DNA from: Planktomarina sp.
GTDB taxonomy: Bacteria; Pseudomonadota; Alphaproteobacteria; Rhodobacterales; Rhodobacteraceae
Assembly (NCBI GenBank): GCA_028822275.1
Contig: JAPKEA010000004.1
Location: forward strand, 1-39,252
Reading direction: 5' to 3'
Length of the DNA: 39,252 nt
Position 1 is the stretch's first letter. Each line of letters starts with the position of its first letter. The translations under genes and the position numbers were made by a program. The notes below the pieces were generated by a model. It worked only from the letters and a program-made list of their open reading frames with translations. It was not told where the DNA came from and did not search any database. Of the stretch, positions 28,091-38,097 are shown one piece after another.

Positions 28091-29122
28091 ATGGAAACTA
28101 TATTTACTGAACGTCATCAGCTGAGAAACTCTAAGACCGAATTGTTTGGTGGCGAACTTGTCGAACCCTTCGAACGCCCTTCGCGTGCTGAAGATATCAT
28201 CAGTAGAGTACATGACGTTACACTCGGGCCAGTCAATGTTCCAGATGATTTTGGACTAGGTCCAATTTTGGCCGTCCATGATGAAAGCTTCATCAATTTC
28301 CTACAAGTTGCTTGGAGTGATTGGCAAAAGGAGGGGTTCCAGGGCGAAGCAATTCCAACAGTTTGGCCGGCACGCCGCACGTCAACCCGCATTCCTAGGT
28401 TTATTGAAGGCCGGCTTGGCTATTACGCACTATCCTGTGAAACTTCAATTTCGGAAGGCACTTGGGAAGCCGCATACGCTTCAGCGCAGGTTGCACTCAC
28501 AGGGGCCGAGCGAATACGGCAAGGGGCACGTTCCGTCTTCTCGCTGTGCCGCCCCCCCGGACACCATGCCGCAATAGATATGTACGGAGGCTACTGTTTT
28601 ATAAATAATGCCGCTGTTGCGGCTCAATATTTACGCGATAATGGAGCTAAGCGTATCGCAATTCTTGATGTAGATTTCCATCACGGAAACGGCACGCAAG
28701 ACATCTTTTTTGCCCGGGATGATGTTCTTTTCATTTCATTGCATGGCGATCCAATGGATGCCTTCCCACATTTTCTAGGACACCGCGATGAGAAAGGCAC
28801 CGGTGCAGGTGAGGGCTTTACCGTCAACTACCCATTGCCTCCAGGCACAGATTTTTTAACTTGGCGCGCTGCTTTAGCCGAGGCGCTAATGCAAATATCA
28901 GATTATGCCCCAGATGTTCTAATCGTCTCACTTGGTGTCGACACATTTACGGCGGATCCTATAAGTTTTTTCAAACTCTGTTCAGACGATTTTACGACTT
29001 ATGGTGCGGATATTGCCACATTGAACCTCCCCACATTGTTCATCATGGAGGGCGGATATGACATTGCTGAAATAGGAGTGAACACGGTTAACGTTCTTAA
29101 AGGCTTTGAGAGTAATTTATGA
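28091..29122 (+). CDS. histone deacetylase family protein / acetylpolyamine amidohydrolase
   Basis: RPPGHHAAIDMYGGYCFINNAAVAA, AILDVDFHHGNGTQDIF, LIVSLGVDTFTADP, FIMEGGYDI. Confidence 0.93.
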   Translation: METIFTERHQLRNSKTELFGGELVEPFERPSRAEDIISRVHDVTLGPVNVPDDFGLGPILAVHDESFINFLQVAWSDWQKEGFQGEAIPTVWPARRTSTRIPRFIEGRLGYYALSCETSISEGTWEAAYASAQVALTGAERIRQGARSVFSLCRPPGHHAAIDMYGGYCFINNAAVAAQYLRDNGAKRIAILDVDFHHGNGTQDIFFARDDVLFISLHGDPMDAFPHFLGHRDEKGTGAGEGFTVNYPLPPGTDFLTWRAALAEALMQISDYAPDVLIVSLGVDTFTADPISFFKLCSDDFTTYGADIATLNLPTLFIMEGGYDIAEIGVNTVNVLKGFESNL

Positions 29123-31158
29123 ACATAGTAGAGGCTTCTATTGCAGATTTGCGTCATGCACTTGAAACAGGCGAAACAACCAGTGTCATAATTATTCGAG
29201 CCTGCCTTAATAGGATTGAACAGTTTGACCGCAACGGCCCTTGCCTGAACTCAGTGCCAGTATTGAATTCTGAAGCCATTGCTGATGCTGAAGCATCAGA
29301 CACCCGCCGACAAAACGGCAACATAAGGGGGCCTCTAGACGGTATTCCGTATACTGCTAAGAACAGCTTTAAAGTCAAAGGTCTCACCGTCGCGGCCGGA
29401 TCACCCGCTTTCTCAGATCTAATAGCAACAGACGATGCATTTGTAATCTCCCAATTACGAGCTGCAGGAGCAATTTTAATAGGTTTGACCAATATGCCCC
29501 CTATGGCAAACGGCGGAATGCAGCGCGGGCTCTATGGACGCGCAGAGTCCCCCTATAATGCCCAGTATCTAACGGCAGCTTTTGCTTCAGGTTCCTCTAA
29601 CGGATCAGGAACGGCAACGGCGGCCAGCTTCGCAGCCTTCGGTTTGGCAGAAGAAACTTGGTCAAGCGGCAGGTCCCCAGCTTCAAACAACGGTCTGTGC
29701 GCCTATACACCCAGCAGGGGAGTGATTTCTGTTCGAGGAAATTGGCCACTGGTCCCGACAATGGATGTTGTTGTACCACAGACAAGAAGTATAGCAGATA
29801 TGCTCGAAGTTATTGATATAATCGCCGTAGATGATCCAAACACACAGGGCGATTTTTGGCGAAGTCAGCCTTGGATAAAATTGCCTAAAGCATCACAATT
29901 GCGACCAAAATCATACCAAGATTTAGCAAACGCATCGCTTAAAGGTAAACGTTTTGGCGTTCCAGCAATGTATATAAATTCAGATACTCACGCCGGAACT
30001 GGTAGCGATCCAGGCATAGGCGGTGCGACAGGCCAACTTATTCAAACGCGGGCCTCTTTTATGGCCCTTTGGGATGCAGCACGTTGTGCTTTAGAGCATG
30101 CCGGCGCCGAGGTTGTCATCGTTGATTTCCCAGTCGTTTCGAATTACGAAGGCGACCGCCCCCACGCCTCAAAAATTCATTCGGCAGGCCGAGTATCTCC
30201 AGAATATCTCGCTCATGAGATCGTCGATTTATCGGTATGGGCCTGGGATGATTTTCTTGGAACCAACGGGGACCCCAGCTTGCGATGCCTGGCTGACGTC
30301 AAGGGCAGTAAAATATTTCCAACGCCTGAGGGAAGTTTACCTGATCGCTACACTGGGTTTGACGACGATATCTCACATTACCCAGACTATGCACGAAAAC
30401 AGAAAATCGAAAATTTCTTGGATATTCCTACTTTAGAAGACGGGCTAAAAGGTCTTGAAGAAACACGAAAGGTTGATCTCGACGCTTGGATGGACAAACA
30501 CAAGCTGGATGCAGTCATATTTCCAGCAGTTGCTGATATTGGGCTAGCTGATGCCGACACAAATCCGACATCAGCAGATCAGGCTTGGTCCAACGGCGCT
30601 TGGGTGGCTAATGGCAACCTAGCCATCCGGCATCTTGGCATTCCCACCGTTACGTTGCCTATGGGAATGGCGGCAGATATTGATATGCCGGTAGGCTTAA
30701 CCTTTGCAGGAAAAGCTTATTCGGATAACAAACTTTTAGGTATGGCTTTGGCGTTCGAACGAACTGGTTCTTATAGAAAAGAGCCCCCCAGAACTGCTAA
30801 AGATAGTAGTAATTCATTAGCCGAACAGGTTAGGACTTATCTGATCAAAAATGCAGCTGGAAAAATTCCAATGACCTATCAAGAACTGGCCAAAGCTTTA
30901 AACATCCCGTCACCGCATACTATTCACAAACTTACGGTCGCTTTAGAATGTCTCATTGAAGAAGATTCCACAGCAGGAAATCCACTGATTGCAACTTTTG
31001 TAATAAGCAAAACACGGGGTGGAATTCCTGCACCTGGCTTTTTTGATTGTGCCCGGAAAACTGGTCGCTTGACTGGTGAGCCGTTAGCATCTCAAGATGC
31101 AATCTTTTATGCAAACGAGCTGCAAAACGCGACTGTATTTTGGCATAAGGAAATGTAA
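29119..31158 (+). CDS. amidase-signature family hydrolase with fused small C-terminal domain
   Basis: GIPYTAKNSFKVKGL, SGSSNGSGTATAASFAAFGLAEETWSSGRSPAS; C-terminal IPMTYQELAKALNIPSPHTIHKLTVALECLIEEDS...GGIPAPGFFDCARKTGRL; ATGA overlap with upstream gene. Confidence 0.85.
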   Translation: MNIVEASIADLRHALETGETTSVIIIRACLNRIEQFDRNGPCLNSVPVLNSEAIADAEASDTRRQNGNIRGPLDGIPYTAKNSFKVKGLTVAAGSPAFSDLIATDDAFVISQLRAAGAILIGLTNMPPMANGGMQRGLYGRAESPYNAQYLTAAFASGSSNGSGTATAASFAAFGLAEETWSSGRSPASNNGLCAYTPSRGVISVRGNWPLVPTMDVVVPQTRSIADMLEVIDIIAVDDPNTQGDFWRSQPWIKLPKASQLRPKSYQDLANASLKGKRFGVPAMYINSDTHAGTGSDPGIGGATGQLIQTRASFMALWDAARCALEHAGAEVVIVDFPVVSNYEGDRPHASKIHSAGRVSPEYLAHEIVDLSVWAWDDFLGTNGDPSLRCLADVKGSKIFPTPEGSLPDRYTGFDDDISHYPDYARKQKIENFLDIPTLEDGLKGLEETRKVDLDAWMDKHKLDAVIFPAVADIGLADADTNPTSADQAWSNGAWVANGNLAIRHLGIPTVTLPMGMAADIDMPVGLTFAGKAYSDNKLLGMALAFERTGSYRKEPPRTAKDSSNSLAEQVRTYLIKNAAGKIPMTYQELAKALNIPSPHTIHKLTVALECLIEEDSTAGNPLIATFVISKTRGGIPAPGFFDCARKTGRLTGEPLASQDAIFYANELQNATVFWHKEM

Positions 31159-31392
31159 AAAATATTGTTTTTAAAACTTTGATGTTCTGGTTGCAAAGAC
31201 TACTTTGACCGCAACGCCTAAACACCCATTCTCTCCCAAATTCTTGATTGTGTACTCAGACTATTCGCTAATGAATCTCTGCATCACAATATTTACAAAT
31301 TCCTCACAATAGCGTTTAGGCTTTGGGCAATGTTATTGTGATCTCATACCAAAATGGGTAGTATTAAACTACAAACAAGAGGCCCTTATTTT

Positions 31393-32550
31393 ATGTATGA
31401 CGCTATCGAAACCTACACAGATGTCCGCGACGCTGTATCGAAGTTATGCACTCAGTTCCCAGGTGAGTATTGGCGCAAACTAGATCGTGAAATGTCTTAT
31501 CCAACTGAGTTTGTGTGAGCTTTAACCCAAGCAGGATGGTTAGCCGCCTTGATCCCTGAAGAATATGGTGGCGCAGGTCTTCCGCTTTCGGCAGGTGCTG
31601 TAATTTTGGAAGAAATACATAGATCAGGTGGAAATACTGGGGCTTGCCATGCACAAATGTATACAATGGGCACTCTCTTACGTCATGGCTCAGATACACA
31701 AAAACGGTATCTACCTGGCATTGCAGATGGATCATTGCGACTTCAGGCCTTTGGCGTAACGGAACCAAACTCCAGTACCGATACTGGCGCGCTGCAAACC
31801 ACCGCAAAACGTGAAGGTGATAACTACGTCATTAATGGTCAAAAGATATGGACAAGCAGAGCAGAACATTCCGACCTGATGATTTTATTAGCTCGCACTG
31901 CACCTATTACTGAGGGCACGAAAAAGACCAGCGGGTTATCCGTCTTACTGGTGGACATGCGCGAAGCCTTGGGGAAAGGCATGACTGTAAGACCAATCAG
32001 AACTATGATGAACCACTCGGCAACAGAAGTATTTTTCGATAACCTACTAGTGCCCACGGCAAACCTAATCGGTGATGAGGGCAAAGGCTTTCACTACATT
32101 CTATCGGGTATGAATTCTGAGCGCATATTGATTGCCGCTGAGTGTATCGGTGACGCAAAATGGCTGATCAACAAAGCCGTGAACTATGCCAATGACCGCA
32201 CAGTTTTTGGTCGCCCCATTGGACAAAACCAAGGTGTACAATTCCCAATTGCCAAGGCCTACGCAAATATGCGCGCAACCGAACTTATGGCGCAAGAAGC
32301 CCTGCGCCTCTACGAAGAGGGCAAAAATCCTGGTGCAGAAGCAAACATGGCTAAAATGTTGGCATCAGATGCATCCAACGAAGCGGCTAATGTCGCCATT
32401 CAAACTCACGGTGGGTTTGGGTTTGCGGAAAAATATGACATTGAGCAGAAATTTCGAGAAACACGCTTGTATCAAGTCGCTCCAATTTCAACAAATTTAA
32501 TTCTGTCTTACCTATCCGAACATGTCCTAGGGCTTCCACGAAGCTATTGA
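31393..32550 (+). pseudogene. acyl-CoA dehydrogenase gene with in-frame TGA (31516-31518)
   Basis: Frame from ATG 31393: MYDAIETYTDVRDAVSKLCTQFPGEYWRKLDREMSYPTEFV*ALTQAGWLAALIPEEYGGAGLPL...; remainder to 32550 intact with IQTHGGFGFAEKYDIEQKFRETRLYQVAPISTNL. Confidence 0.8.
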
Positions 32551-32617
32551 TTCCTGAAGAGAGCTAGCTTTGTAGATCTCATACCAAGTAACGCCATAGA
32601 GCATTTTAAGAAACTTT

Positions 32618-33484
32618 TTATTTGAAATAGAAGCGATTAGCCACTTCGCTAAATACAGACGAATGCCATTCATTCGGGATTATGTCTTGATAGCTATGAA
32701 CTAGTCGTTCGTAGTCTGAATAGAGACTATCTACCGGGAAGTTAGAACCAAACATGCAGCGATCTTCTCCGAATTGATCCAAGCAAACATCCACAATCGG
32801 CTTGATCTTTTCGGTAGTCCAAAAGTGGTCGAACATTCCTAGTCCTGAAAGTTTACAAGTCACATGGCTTAGTGCAGAGATTCCGCGCAGCTGATTTGTA
32901 TACCGCGAAAGTCCTATGGCGCTACGATCATGAGGGGACCCGGCATGGCAGAGTGCCACTTGAGTATTAGGTGCATCTTGCAATATTTCAGCGGTTGCGC
33001 TCATCAGCTCTGGAATAAGTTGTAGGTCAAAAGATAAACCTTTTTCTCCGATCAGTTGTAATCCACTCAATAAGGCATCAGATTTCAGGATTGCATTCGT
33101 TCCTGTTTGACCATCTTCCTCGGGCGACCGTCCAATAATCTGACGAACGCCCCGTACAGATGACAGCTTTAAATATTCAATTAAAATCTCATTAATATTG
33201 GGAGATGTCAGATCACAAAACACGACTTGGGCCATTGGCCAATTTGGATTAGCATCACAAATAGATTGAACCCACCTCGCCTCAGCCAGTCCATCATGAG
33301 CACCGACTTGGATGTGTACAGAGCTATCAAATCCATGCGCTGCTGCGTCCATGCAAAACTCCCCAATCAAATAATCTTTTTGAATCGGCGTTGGATCACC
33401 AAAAAATCTTTTAACACCTTGCGCATTAAGCCAGGGGTATTCGATCGCGCTCAAATCCCATAAATGGTGATGGGCATCTATCAT
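32618..33484 (-). CDS. amidohydrolase family 2 (TIM-barrel metal-dependent hydrolase, lactonase-like)
   Basis: MIDAHHHLWDLSAIEYPWL, VALCHAGSP, CMFGSNFPVDSLYSDYERLVHSYQ. Confidence 0.9.
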   Translation of the reverse strand: MIDAHHHLWDLSAIEYPWLNAQGVKRFFGDPTPIQKDYLIGEFCMDAAAHGFDSSVHIQVGAHDGLAEARWVQSICDANPNWPMAQVVFCDLTSPNINEILIEYLKLSSVRGVRQIIGRSPEEDGQTGTNAILKSDALLSGLQLIGEKGLSFDLQLIPELMSATAEILQDAPNTQVALCHAGSPHDRSAIGLSRYTNQLRGISALSHVTCKLSGLGMFDHFWTTEKIKPIVDVCLDQFGEDRCMFGSNFPVDSLYSDYERLVHSYQDIIPNEWHSSVFSEVANRFYFK

Positions 33485-33489
33485 TTTTA

Positions 33490-34488
33490 TTACCGCTTCT
33501 CTTTAAGATTTCCCAAAATATCTATCTTTTGCTGAGCAAAGAAATGCAGCATATCAATAAAAATCCAATTTTCTTTTAGTTTATCACCCTCACGGCGGTA
33601 TATATCAATAACTCTGAATTCGCAGGGTTTATCACTTGGTGGTAGGCCCATAAAACCACCAGTAGGTTTTGCTATAAAATTGGGCCACCCAAAAAACCCA
33701 CTATAATGTCCTTCACCGATACGGGCGATATGCCCTGTTGACGAGCGATCGCTCATCGCGGCACGAAAAGGCCCCGAATGCTGTTTGGCATACCGTTCAA
33801 TCGTATAGGATGCGCCTATGCCAGCCGGTCCCCACCATATCATGTCGTCATGCCAAGTCCGCGCCAATTCATCTACCAATGGCAAGCCTAAGCCCCATGT
33901 TCCAAGGTCGTTTATCATAGCATGCATTGCATCCATCGTCTTTTGACCCTCAGCTGCAGGAGCGTCTTCAAACAATAATCCATCGTGAGTGGCTGGACCA
34001 GGCTGCACCAAATGCATTGCAGTGGGCTTTTTGAAAGGTTCATAACCAGCCTGAATCATCAAATGCGGTATATCAAAATAAAAGGCTGTTTCTGCAATCT
34101 TGCCATTTTCAATTTTGTGAAACTCGGCGTAGCGCAACATTACAATTTTACCAGTTGGCTGAATACCGAGCCAGGGTTGGTCAAATAAACCCATCAAATG
34201 CCCCATGGAGCAAACCCAAACTGAAGCACCATCATCAATGGAGTTTTTACCAGCAAAAAATACATCCATGCGCCGTTGCATATGACGGATGGAATTCCGA
34301 AAGGGCTTCCAAAATGTTTCACCCACCGAATCTACACTGTTTTGCAAATGAAATGGATGAAAGGCGCGCCAAACATAACGGGGCGAGGTAAAGTCTCGCA
34401 AGACGCCTACTATTGCGTCATTCTGAGCCAAATCCAATGCTTCGTAGTAGTCACGGACAAGTCGCTTTTCTTTTTGAAAATTTGGCAT
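33490..34488 (-). CDS. SnoaL/NTF2-like (polyketide-cyclase-like) protein, probably two domains
   Basis: 332 aa; two NTF2-like halves, second half HDDMIWWGPAGIGASYTIERYAKQHSGPFRAAMSDR resembles the CDS at 38975. Confidence 0.7.
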   Translation of the reverse strand: MPNFQKEKRLVRDYYEALDLAQNDAIVGVLRDFTSPRYVWRAFHPFHLQNSVDSVGETFWKPFRNSIRHMQRRMDVFFAGKNSIDDGASVWVCSMGHLMGLFDQPWLGIQPTGKIVMLRYAEFHKIENGKIAETAFYFDIPHLMIQAGYEPFKKPTAMHLVQPGPATHDGLLFEDAPAAEGQKTMDAMHAMINDLGTWGLGLPLVDELARTWHDDMIWWGPAGIGASYTIERYAKQHSGPFRAAMSDRSSTGHIARIGEGHYSGFFGWPNFIAKPTGGFMGLPPSDKPCEFRVIDIYRREGDKLKENWIFIDMLHFFAQQKIDILGNLKEKR

Positions 34489-34553
34489 ATTGCGTCGAAG
34501 CTCCTACTATAAATCACATATTATTGAATCTATTTGCTTAAGCACCCTCAAAT

Positions 34554-34610
34554 TTGACAATAGCTCAAGAAGTGCTTGCCATACTCTATTCTTTTTGCAA
34601 ACGTATGCAA
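34554..34610 (+). promoter_or_regulatory. candidate promoter region with LacI-family-type operator
   Basis: TTGACA at 34554-34559; near-perfect palindrome TTGCAAACGTATGCAA at 34595-34610 with central CG. Confidence 0.5.
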
Positions 34611-34640
34611 TAATAGATTCTTTGCTTTTAGGGACCTGCA

Positions 34641-35690
34641 ATGGCCGAAATTAAGCTTCAAAATTTGTCAAAGCGGTGGGGATCCTTTGTTGGAGTTGAA
34701 AACTTCAATCTGACTATTGCAGATGAAGAGTTTCTAGTTTTGCTGGGCCCCTCTGGCTGTGGAAAAACAACAACAATGCGTATGATTGCAGGGCTTGAAG
34801 ACGCCACAGATGGTGATATTTTTATCGATGGTGAACGGGTAAATGACCTAGACCCAAAAGACCGCAACGTTGCGATGGTATTTCAATCTTACGCACTTTA
34901 TCCGAACATGAACGTTTATGAAAATATCCGTTTTCCCCTGAAAGTCCGAAAAGTTCCAGAATCTGAACATAAATCGCGCGTGATGCGCGCCTCCGCAATG
35001 GTTGAACTAGATGAGTTTCTTCACAGAAAACCTGCAGAACTTTCCGGGGGACAAAGACAGCGCGTAGCCTTGGCGCGGGCTATCGTGCGCGAGCCCAACG
35101 TTTTTTTAATGGATGAGCCTCTTTCAAATCTTGATGCGAAGTTACGAGTTTCGACAAGAGCGCAGATCAAAAACCTCAGCCATGAACTAAAAGTCACCAC
35201 AATCTATGTTACCCATGATCAAATTGAGGCAATGACCCTCGCGGATCGCGTTGTAGTCATGAAAGGTGGCGTAGTTCAACAAGTTGGCAGCCCAACTGAA
35301 ATATACGACCGGCCAGAAAATTCATTTGTTGCAAGCTTCATCGGCGCACCCGCCATGAATTTAGCTCGCGGGCACATATCTGCAGGCACATTCGACAGTG
35401 TTGACGTAACAGTTGTAGGATTTACCGCAAGCGATCAACCAGCGCAGCTTGGGTTTCGAGCTGAGGATGCCAGCATTGTAGAAGAGGGCGGTGAAATTCA
35501 TGCTGCGATCTACACAATAGAGCTTTTGGGTGACGCTACAATGATCACTGTTCGTGTCAACGGCGGTCTGGTCTCAGTAAAAGCACACAAAGATTACCGG
35601 GCGGGGATTGGCGACATGGTTCGCATATCCGTGCCTAAAGAAATTTGCCATTTGTTTGACGTTCAAACGGGTGCGCGGATTGGGGATTAA
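34641..35690 (+). CDS. sugar-type ABC transporter ATP-binding protein (UgpC/MalK-like)
   Basis: GPSGCGKTTTMRMIAGLE, LSGGQRQRVALARAI, FLMDEPLSNLDAKLR, C-terminal TOBE region. Confidence 0.93.
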   Translation: MAEIKLQNLSKRWGSFVGVENFNLTIADEEFLVLLGPSGCGKTTTMRMIAGLEDATDGDIFIDGERVNDLDPKDRNVAMVFQSYALYPNMNVYENIRFPLKVRKVPESEHKSRVMRASAMVELDEFLHRKPAELSGGQRQRVALARAIVREPNVFLMDEPLSNLDAKLRVSTRAQIKNLSHELKVTTIYVTHDQIEAMTLADRVVVMKGGVVQQVGSPTEIYDRPENSFVASFIGAPAMNLARGHISAGTFDSVDVTVVGFTASDQPAQLGFRAEDASIVEEGGEIHAAIYTIELLGDATMITVRVNGGLVSVKAHKDYRAGIGDMVRISVPKEICHLFDVQTGARIGD

Positions 35691-35770
35691 CCCCCTTAAA
35701 AGCCCCCATAAAAGGGGGATTCACGGAGAGATGATGCATCGTCGTCTTTCACGACATCAGGGAGAAACAA

Positions 35771-37006
35771 ATGTTTCTAAATAAAATAACATTAGCTGGG
35801 ACTTTTATGGTCTTTGGCACTACAGCAATGGCGGGATGCGGAATTTCTTCTGGTAACGTCAAAATTCTTTCAAATGACTTTCCTGCAATCCAATCGGTCA
35901 CAGCTGGCGCTAGTGCATGTGCCGGTGGGGGTGTAACGGTAGAGGCAAACCTAACCAAAGATCACAAAGACATCATGGTAGCCGCACTTACTGCAAATCC
36001 AGCCCAATACACATCAGTTATTGCAAGTAATTCAACATTAGTTACGCTGATGAATGACGGACTAGTGCGTCCTTTGGATGCTTTAGTAGCAAAGCACGGT
36101 GAAGGTTTAAACCCTAGCCAAATGATAACAGTAGACGGCAAAATTATGGCTGTCGCGTTTGGTGCTAATGCTCAGCATTTATTTTCACGCTCTGATATAT
36201 TGGAAAAAGCCGGCATAAATAGCATTCCAACAACATATGAAGATGTGCTTGCGGCGGCAAAGGCCATTAAATCTGCCGGTCTGATGGATTATCCAGTCGC
36301 ATTGAATACTGCTGCTGGCTGGAATCTTGGCGAAGAATTTGTTAACATGTACATGGGCACTGGCGGAGATTTCTTTAAGCCAGGAACTGCGGAAGTAGCA
36401 GTTAACAATGATCATGGTATTGCAACCTTGAATATGCTCAAGTCTTTAGTCGCCTATTCAAACCCAGATTACCTGACATACGACTCAAACGCCACGCAGG
36501 CTGAATGGGAAGCTGGCAACTTAGCATTAGCAACGATGTGGGGTACTCGTGGAGGTGCTGTTCTTGATGATGAAGGATCAACTAAAGCCGTATCATCAAA
36601 CACTGTGCTAACAGGAGCTCCGACATGGGGTAATAACGCACGTCCAGCGTCAACACTATGGTGGGATGGAATATCTATCTCAGCAAATATTTCTGACGAA
36701 GATGCTGAAGCGACATTTATTGCGATGATGAAGGGTATTTCATCCGATGTGATCAAAGCAAACAATAGTGATACTGTTTGGCTTGGTGCTGGATACACAC
36801 CAAGTGCAGCTTCAGCAGGAGTTTCTGCAACAGCAGCAGCTGGTGCGGCACCATATCCAATGCTTCCCTTTATGGGCACTTTGCACGGAGCACTTGGCGC
36901 TGAAATTTCAGATTTCTTGCAGGGTTCTGAAAGTGCAGAGCAGGCTTTGGCGGATGTCGAAGCGGCCTACACAGCAGCAGCAACTGAAAAAGGCTTCCTT
37001 AACTAA
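35771..37006 (+). CDS. sugar-type ABC transporter substrate-binding protein
   Basis: Signal peptide; extracellular solute-binding family 1 style (NSTLVTLMNDGLVRPLDALVAKHGEGL..., WEAGNLALATMWGTRG); located between ATPase and permeases. Confidence 0.85.
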   Translation: MFLNKITLAGTFMVFGTTAMAGCGISSGNVKILSNDFPAIQSVTAGASACAGGGVTVEANLTKDHKDIMVAALTANPAQYTSVIASNSTLVTLMNDGLVRPLDALVAKHGEGLNPSQMITVDGKIMAVAFGANAQHLFSRSDILEKAGINSIPTTYEDVLAAAKAIKSAGLMDYPVALNTAAGWNLGEEFVNMYMGTGGDFFKPGTAEVAVNNDHGIATLNMLKSLVAYSNPDYLTYDSNATQAEWEAGNLALATMWGTRGGAVLDDEGSTKAVSSNTVLTGAPTWGNNARPASTLWWDGISISANISDEDAEATFIAMMKGISSDVIKANNSDTVWLGAGYTPSAASAGVSATAAAGAAPYPMLPFMGTLHGALGAEISDFLQGSESAEQALADVEAAYTAAATEKGFLN

Positions 37007-37015
37007 GGATGCCTC

Positions 37016-37037
37016 GGGAAGGGGTTCGCCCCTTCCC
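37016..37037. other. strong intercistronic stem-loop (9-bp stem, TTCG loop)
   Basis: gggaagggg-ttcg-ccccttccc, no T-tract after it. Confidence 0.8.
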
Positions 37038-37065
37038 CACCCAATATTTCCAATAGGCTTTCATC

Positions 37066-38097
37066 ATGAAAAACCACACATTCTTTTGGTTTATTTTACC
37101 GTCGCTCGTGACGATGATGCTATTCATTGCGATGCCTATTGGCTCAGTATTTATTCAATCTTTGCACATCGAACACGGCGCAGTTCTCTCAGAGGTCAAA
37201 AACTGTGGCCCATTCGGATGCAAGATGGAAGTTCAAGTTGATGTTGAAGCCACAGCACAGCTGAAGGAAGCAAAACCTTTAGGTAAGTTCAATGGTTTTG
37301 GGACTTATAATAATCGCAATCACCTTGCGCTTGAGGAATTATCACAGGCTTGGAACGACAGCTCAGGTTGGGGAATATATTTTAAAAAAATCTATAATCT
37401 ACCATTCTACCGCGCACTAGCTTTCACCCTCACATACACATTTGTCGTAACACCGTTGGTTTTGGTTCTTGGGTTTTGTATCGCATTGGGCGTGAACACC
37501 TTACCCAAACGTATTAAAGGTCCAGCAATTTTTGTATCACTATTGCCGATGATCGTAACGCCCCTCATTGGATCATTAATCTTATTTTGGATGATAGATG
37601 CTGAAGGCATTCTGGGCGCAAGTTTACAATGGTTGTTTGAAGATCCAAACCTATCCCTCAAAGCCTCACCAAACCTGACTTGGATTATGTTGATAGTATA
37701 CGGAGTTTGGCACTCGGCGCCATTTGCCTTCATAATATTTTATGCAGGCCTTCAAACAGTTCCCGCCGACACGATTGAGGCCGCGATGATTGATGGCGCC
37801 TCTCGTTGGGAGCGGACGCGTTATGTAATTGTGCCCCATTTGGTACCTTTGATAGTGTTTATAACGCTTATTCAACTAATGGATAACTTCCGGGTTTTTG
37901 AGCCTATTGTGTCCTTTAAAGCTCAAGCAAATGCAACCTCACTGTCATGGATAATCTATAATGACCTTGCAGGTGGAGAGGGCAGCTTCTTTGGATCTGC
38001 TGGAGCTACATCCGTTCTCACGATCTTGGGCGTGGCTGTTTTATTGATCCCCGTCTTGTTTAGAACTTGGCGCGACTTCAAAGGTAAGGTCGTATAA
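37066..38097 (+). CDS. sugar-type ABC transporter permease (MalF-like)
   Basis: Multiple TM helices; EAAMIDGASRWERTRYVIVPHLVPLIVFITLIQLMDNFRVFEPI. Confidence 0.92.
   Translation: MKNHTFFWFILPSLVTMMLFIAMPIGSVFIQSLHIEHGAVLSEVKNCGPFGCKMEVQVDVEATAQLKEAKPLGKFNGFGTYNNRNHLALEELSQAWNDSSGWGIYFKKIYNLPFYRALAFTLTYTFVVTPLVLVLGFCIALGVNTLPKRIKGPAIFVSLLPMIVTPLIGSLILFWMIDAEGILGASLQWLFEDPNLSLKASPNLTWIMLIVYGVWHSAPFAFIIFYAGLQTVPADTIEAAMIDGASRWERTRYVIVPHLVPLIVFITLIQLMDNFRVFEPIVSFKAQANATSLSWIIYNDLAGGEGSFFGSAGATSVLTILGVAVLLIPVLFRTWRDFKGKVV

Noticed and set aside
31516-31518. Selenocysteine at the in-frame TGA of the acyl-CoA dehydrogenase
   Set aside because: Acyl-CoA dehydrogenases have no selenocysteine at this peripheral site and no SECIS-like element was evident; nonsense mutation or sequencing error is simpler.
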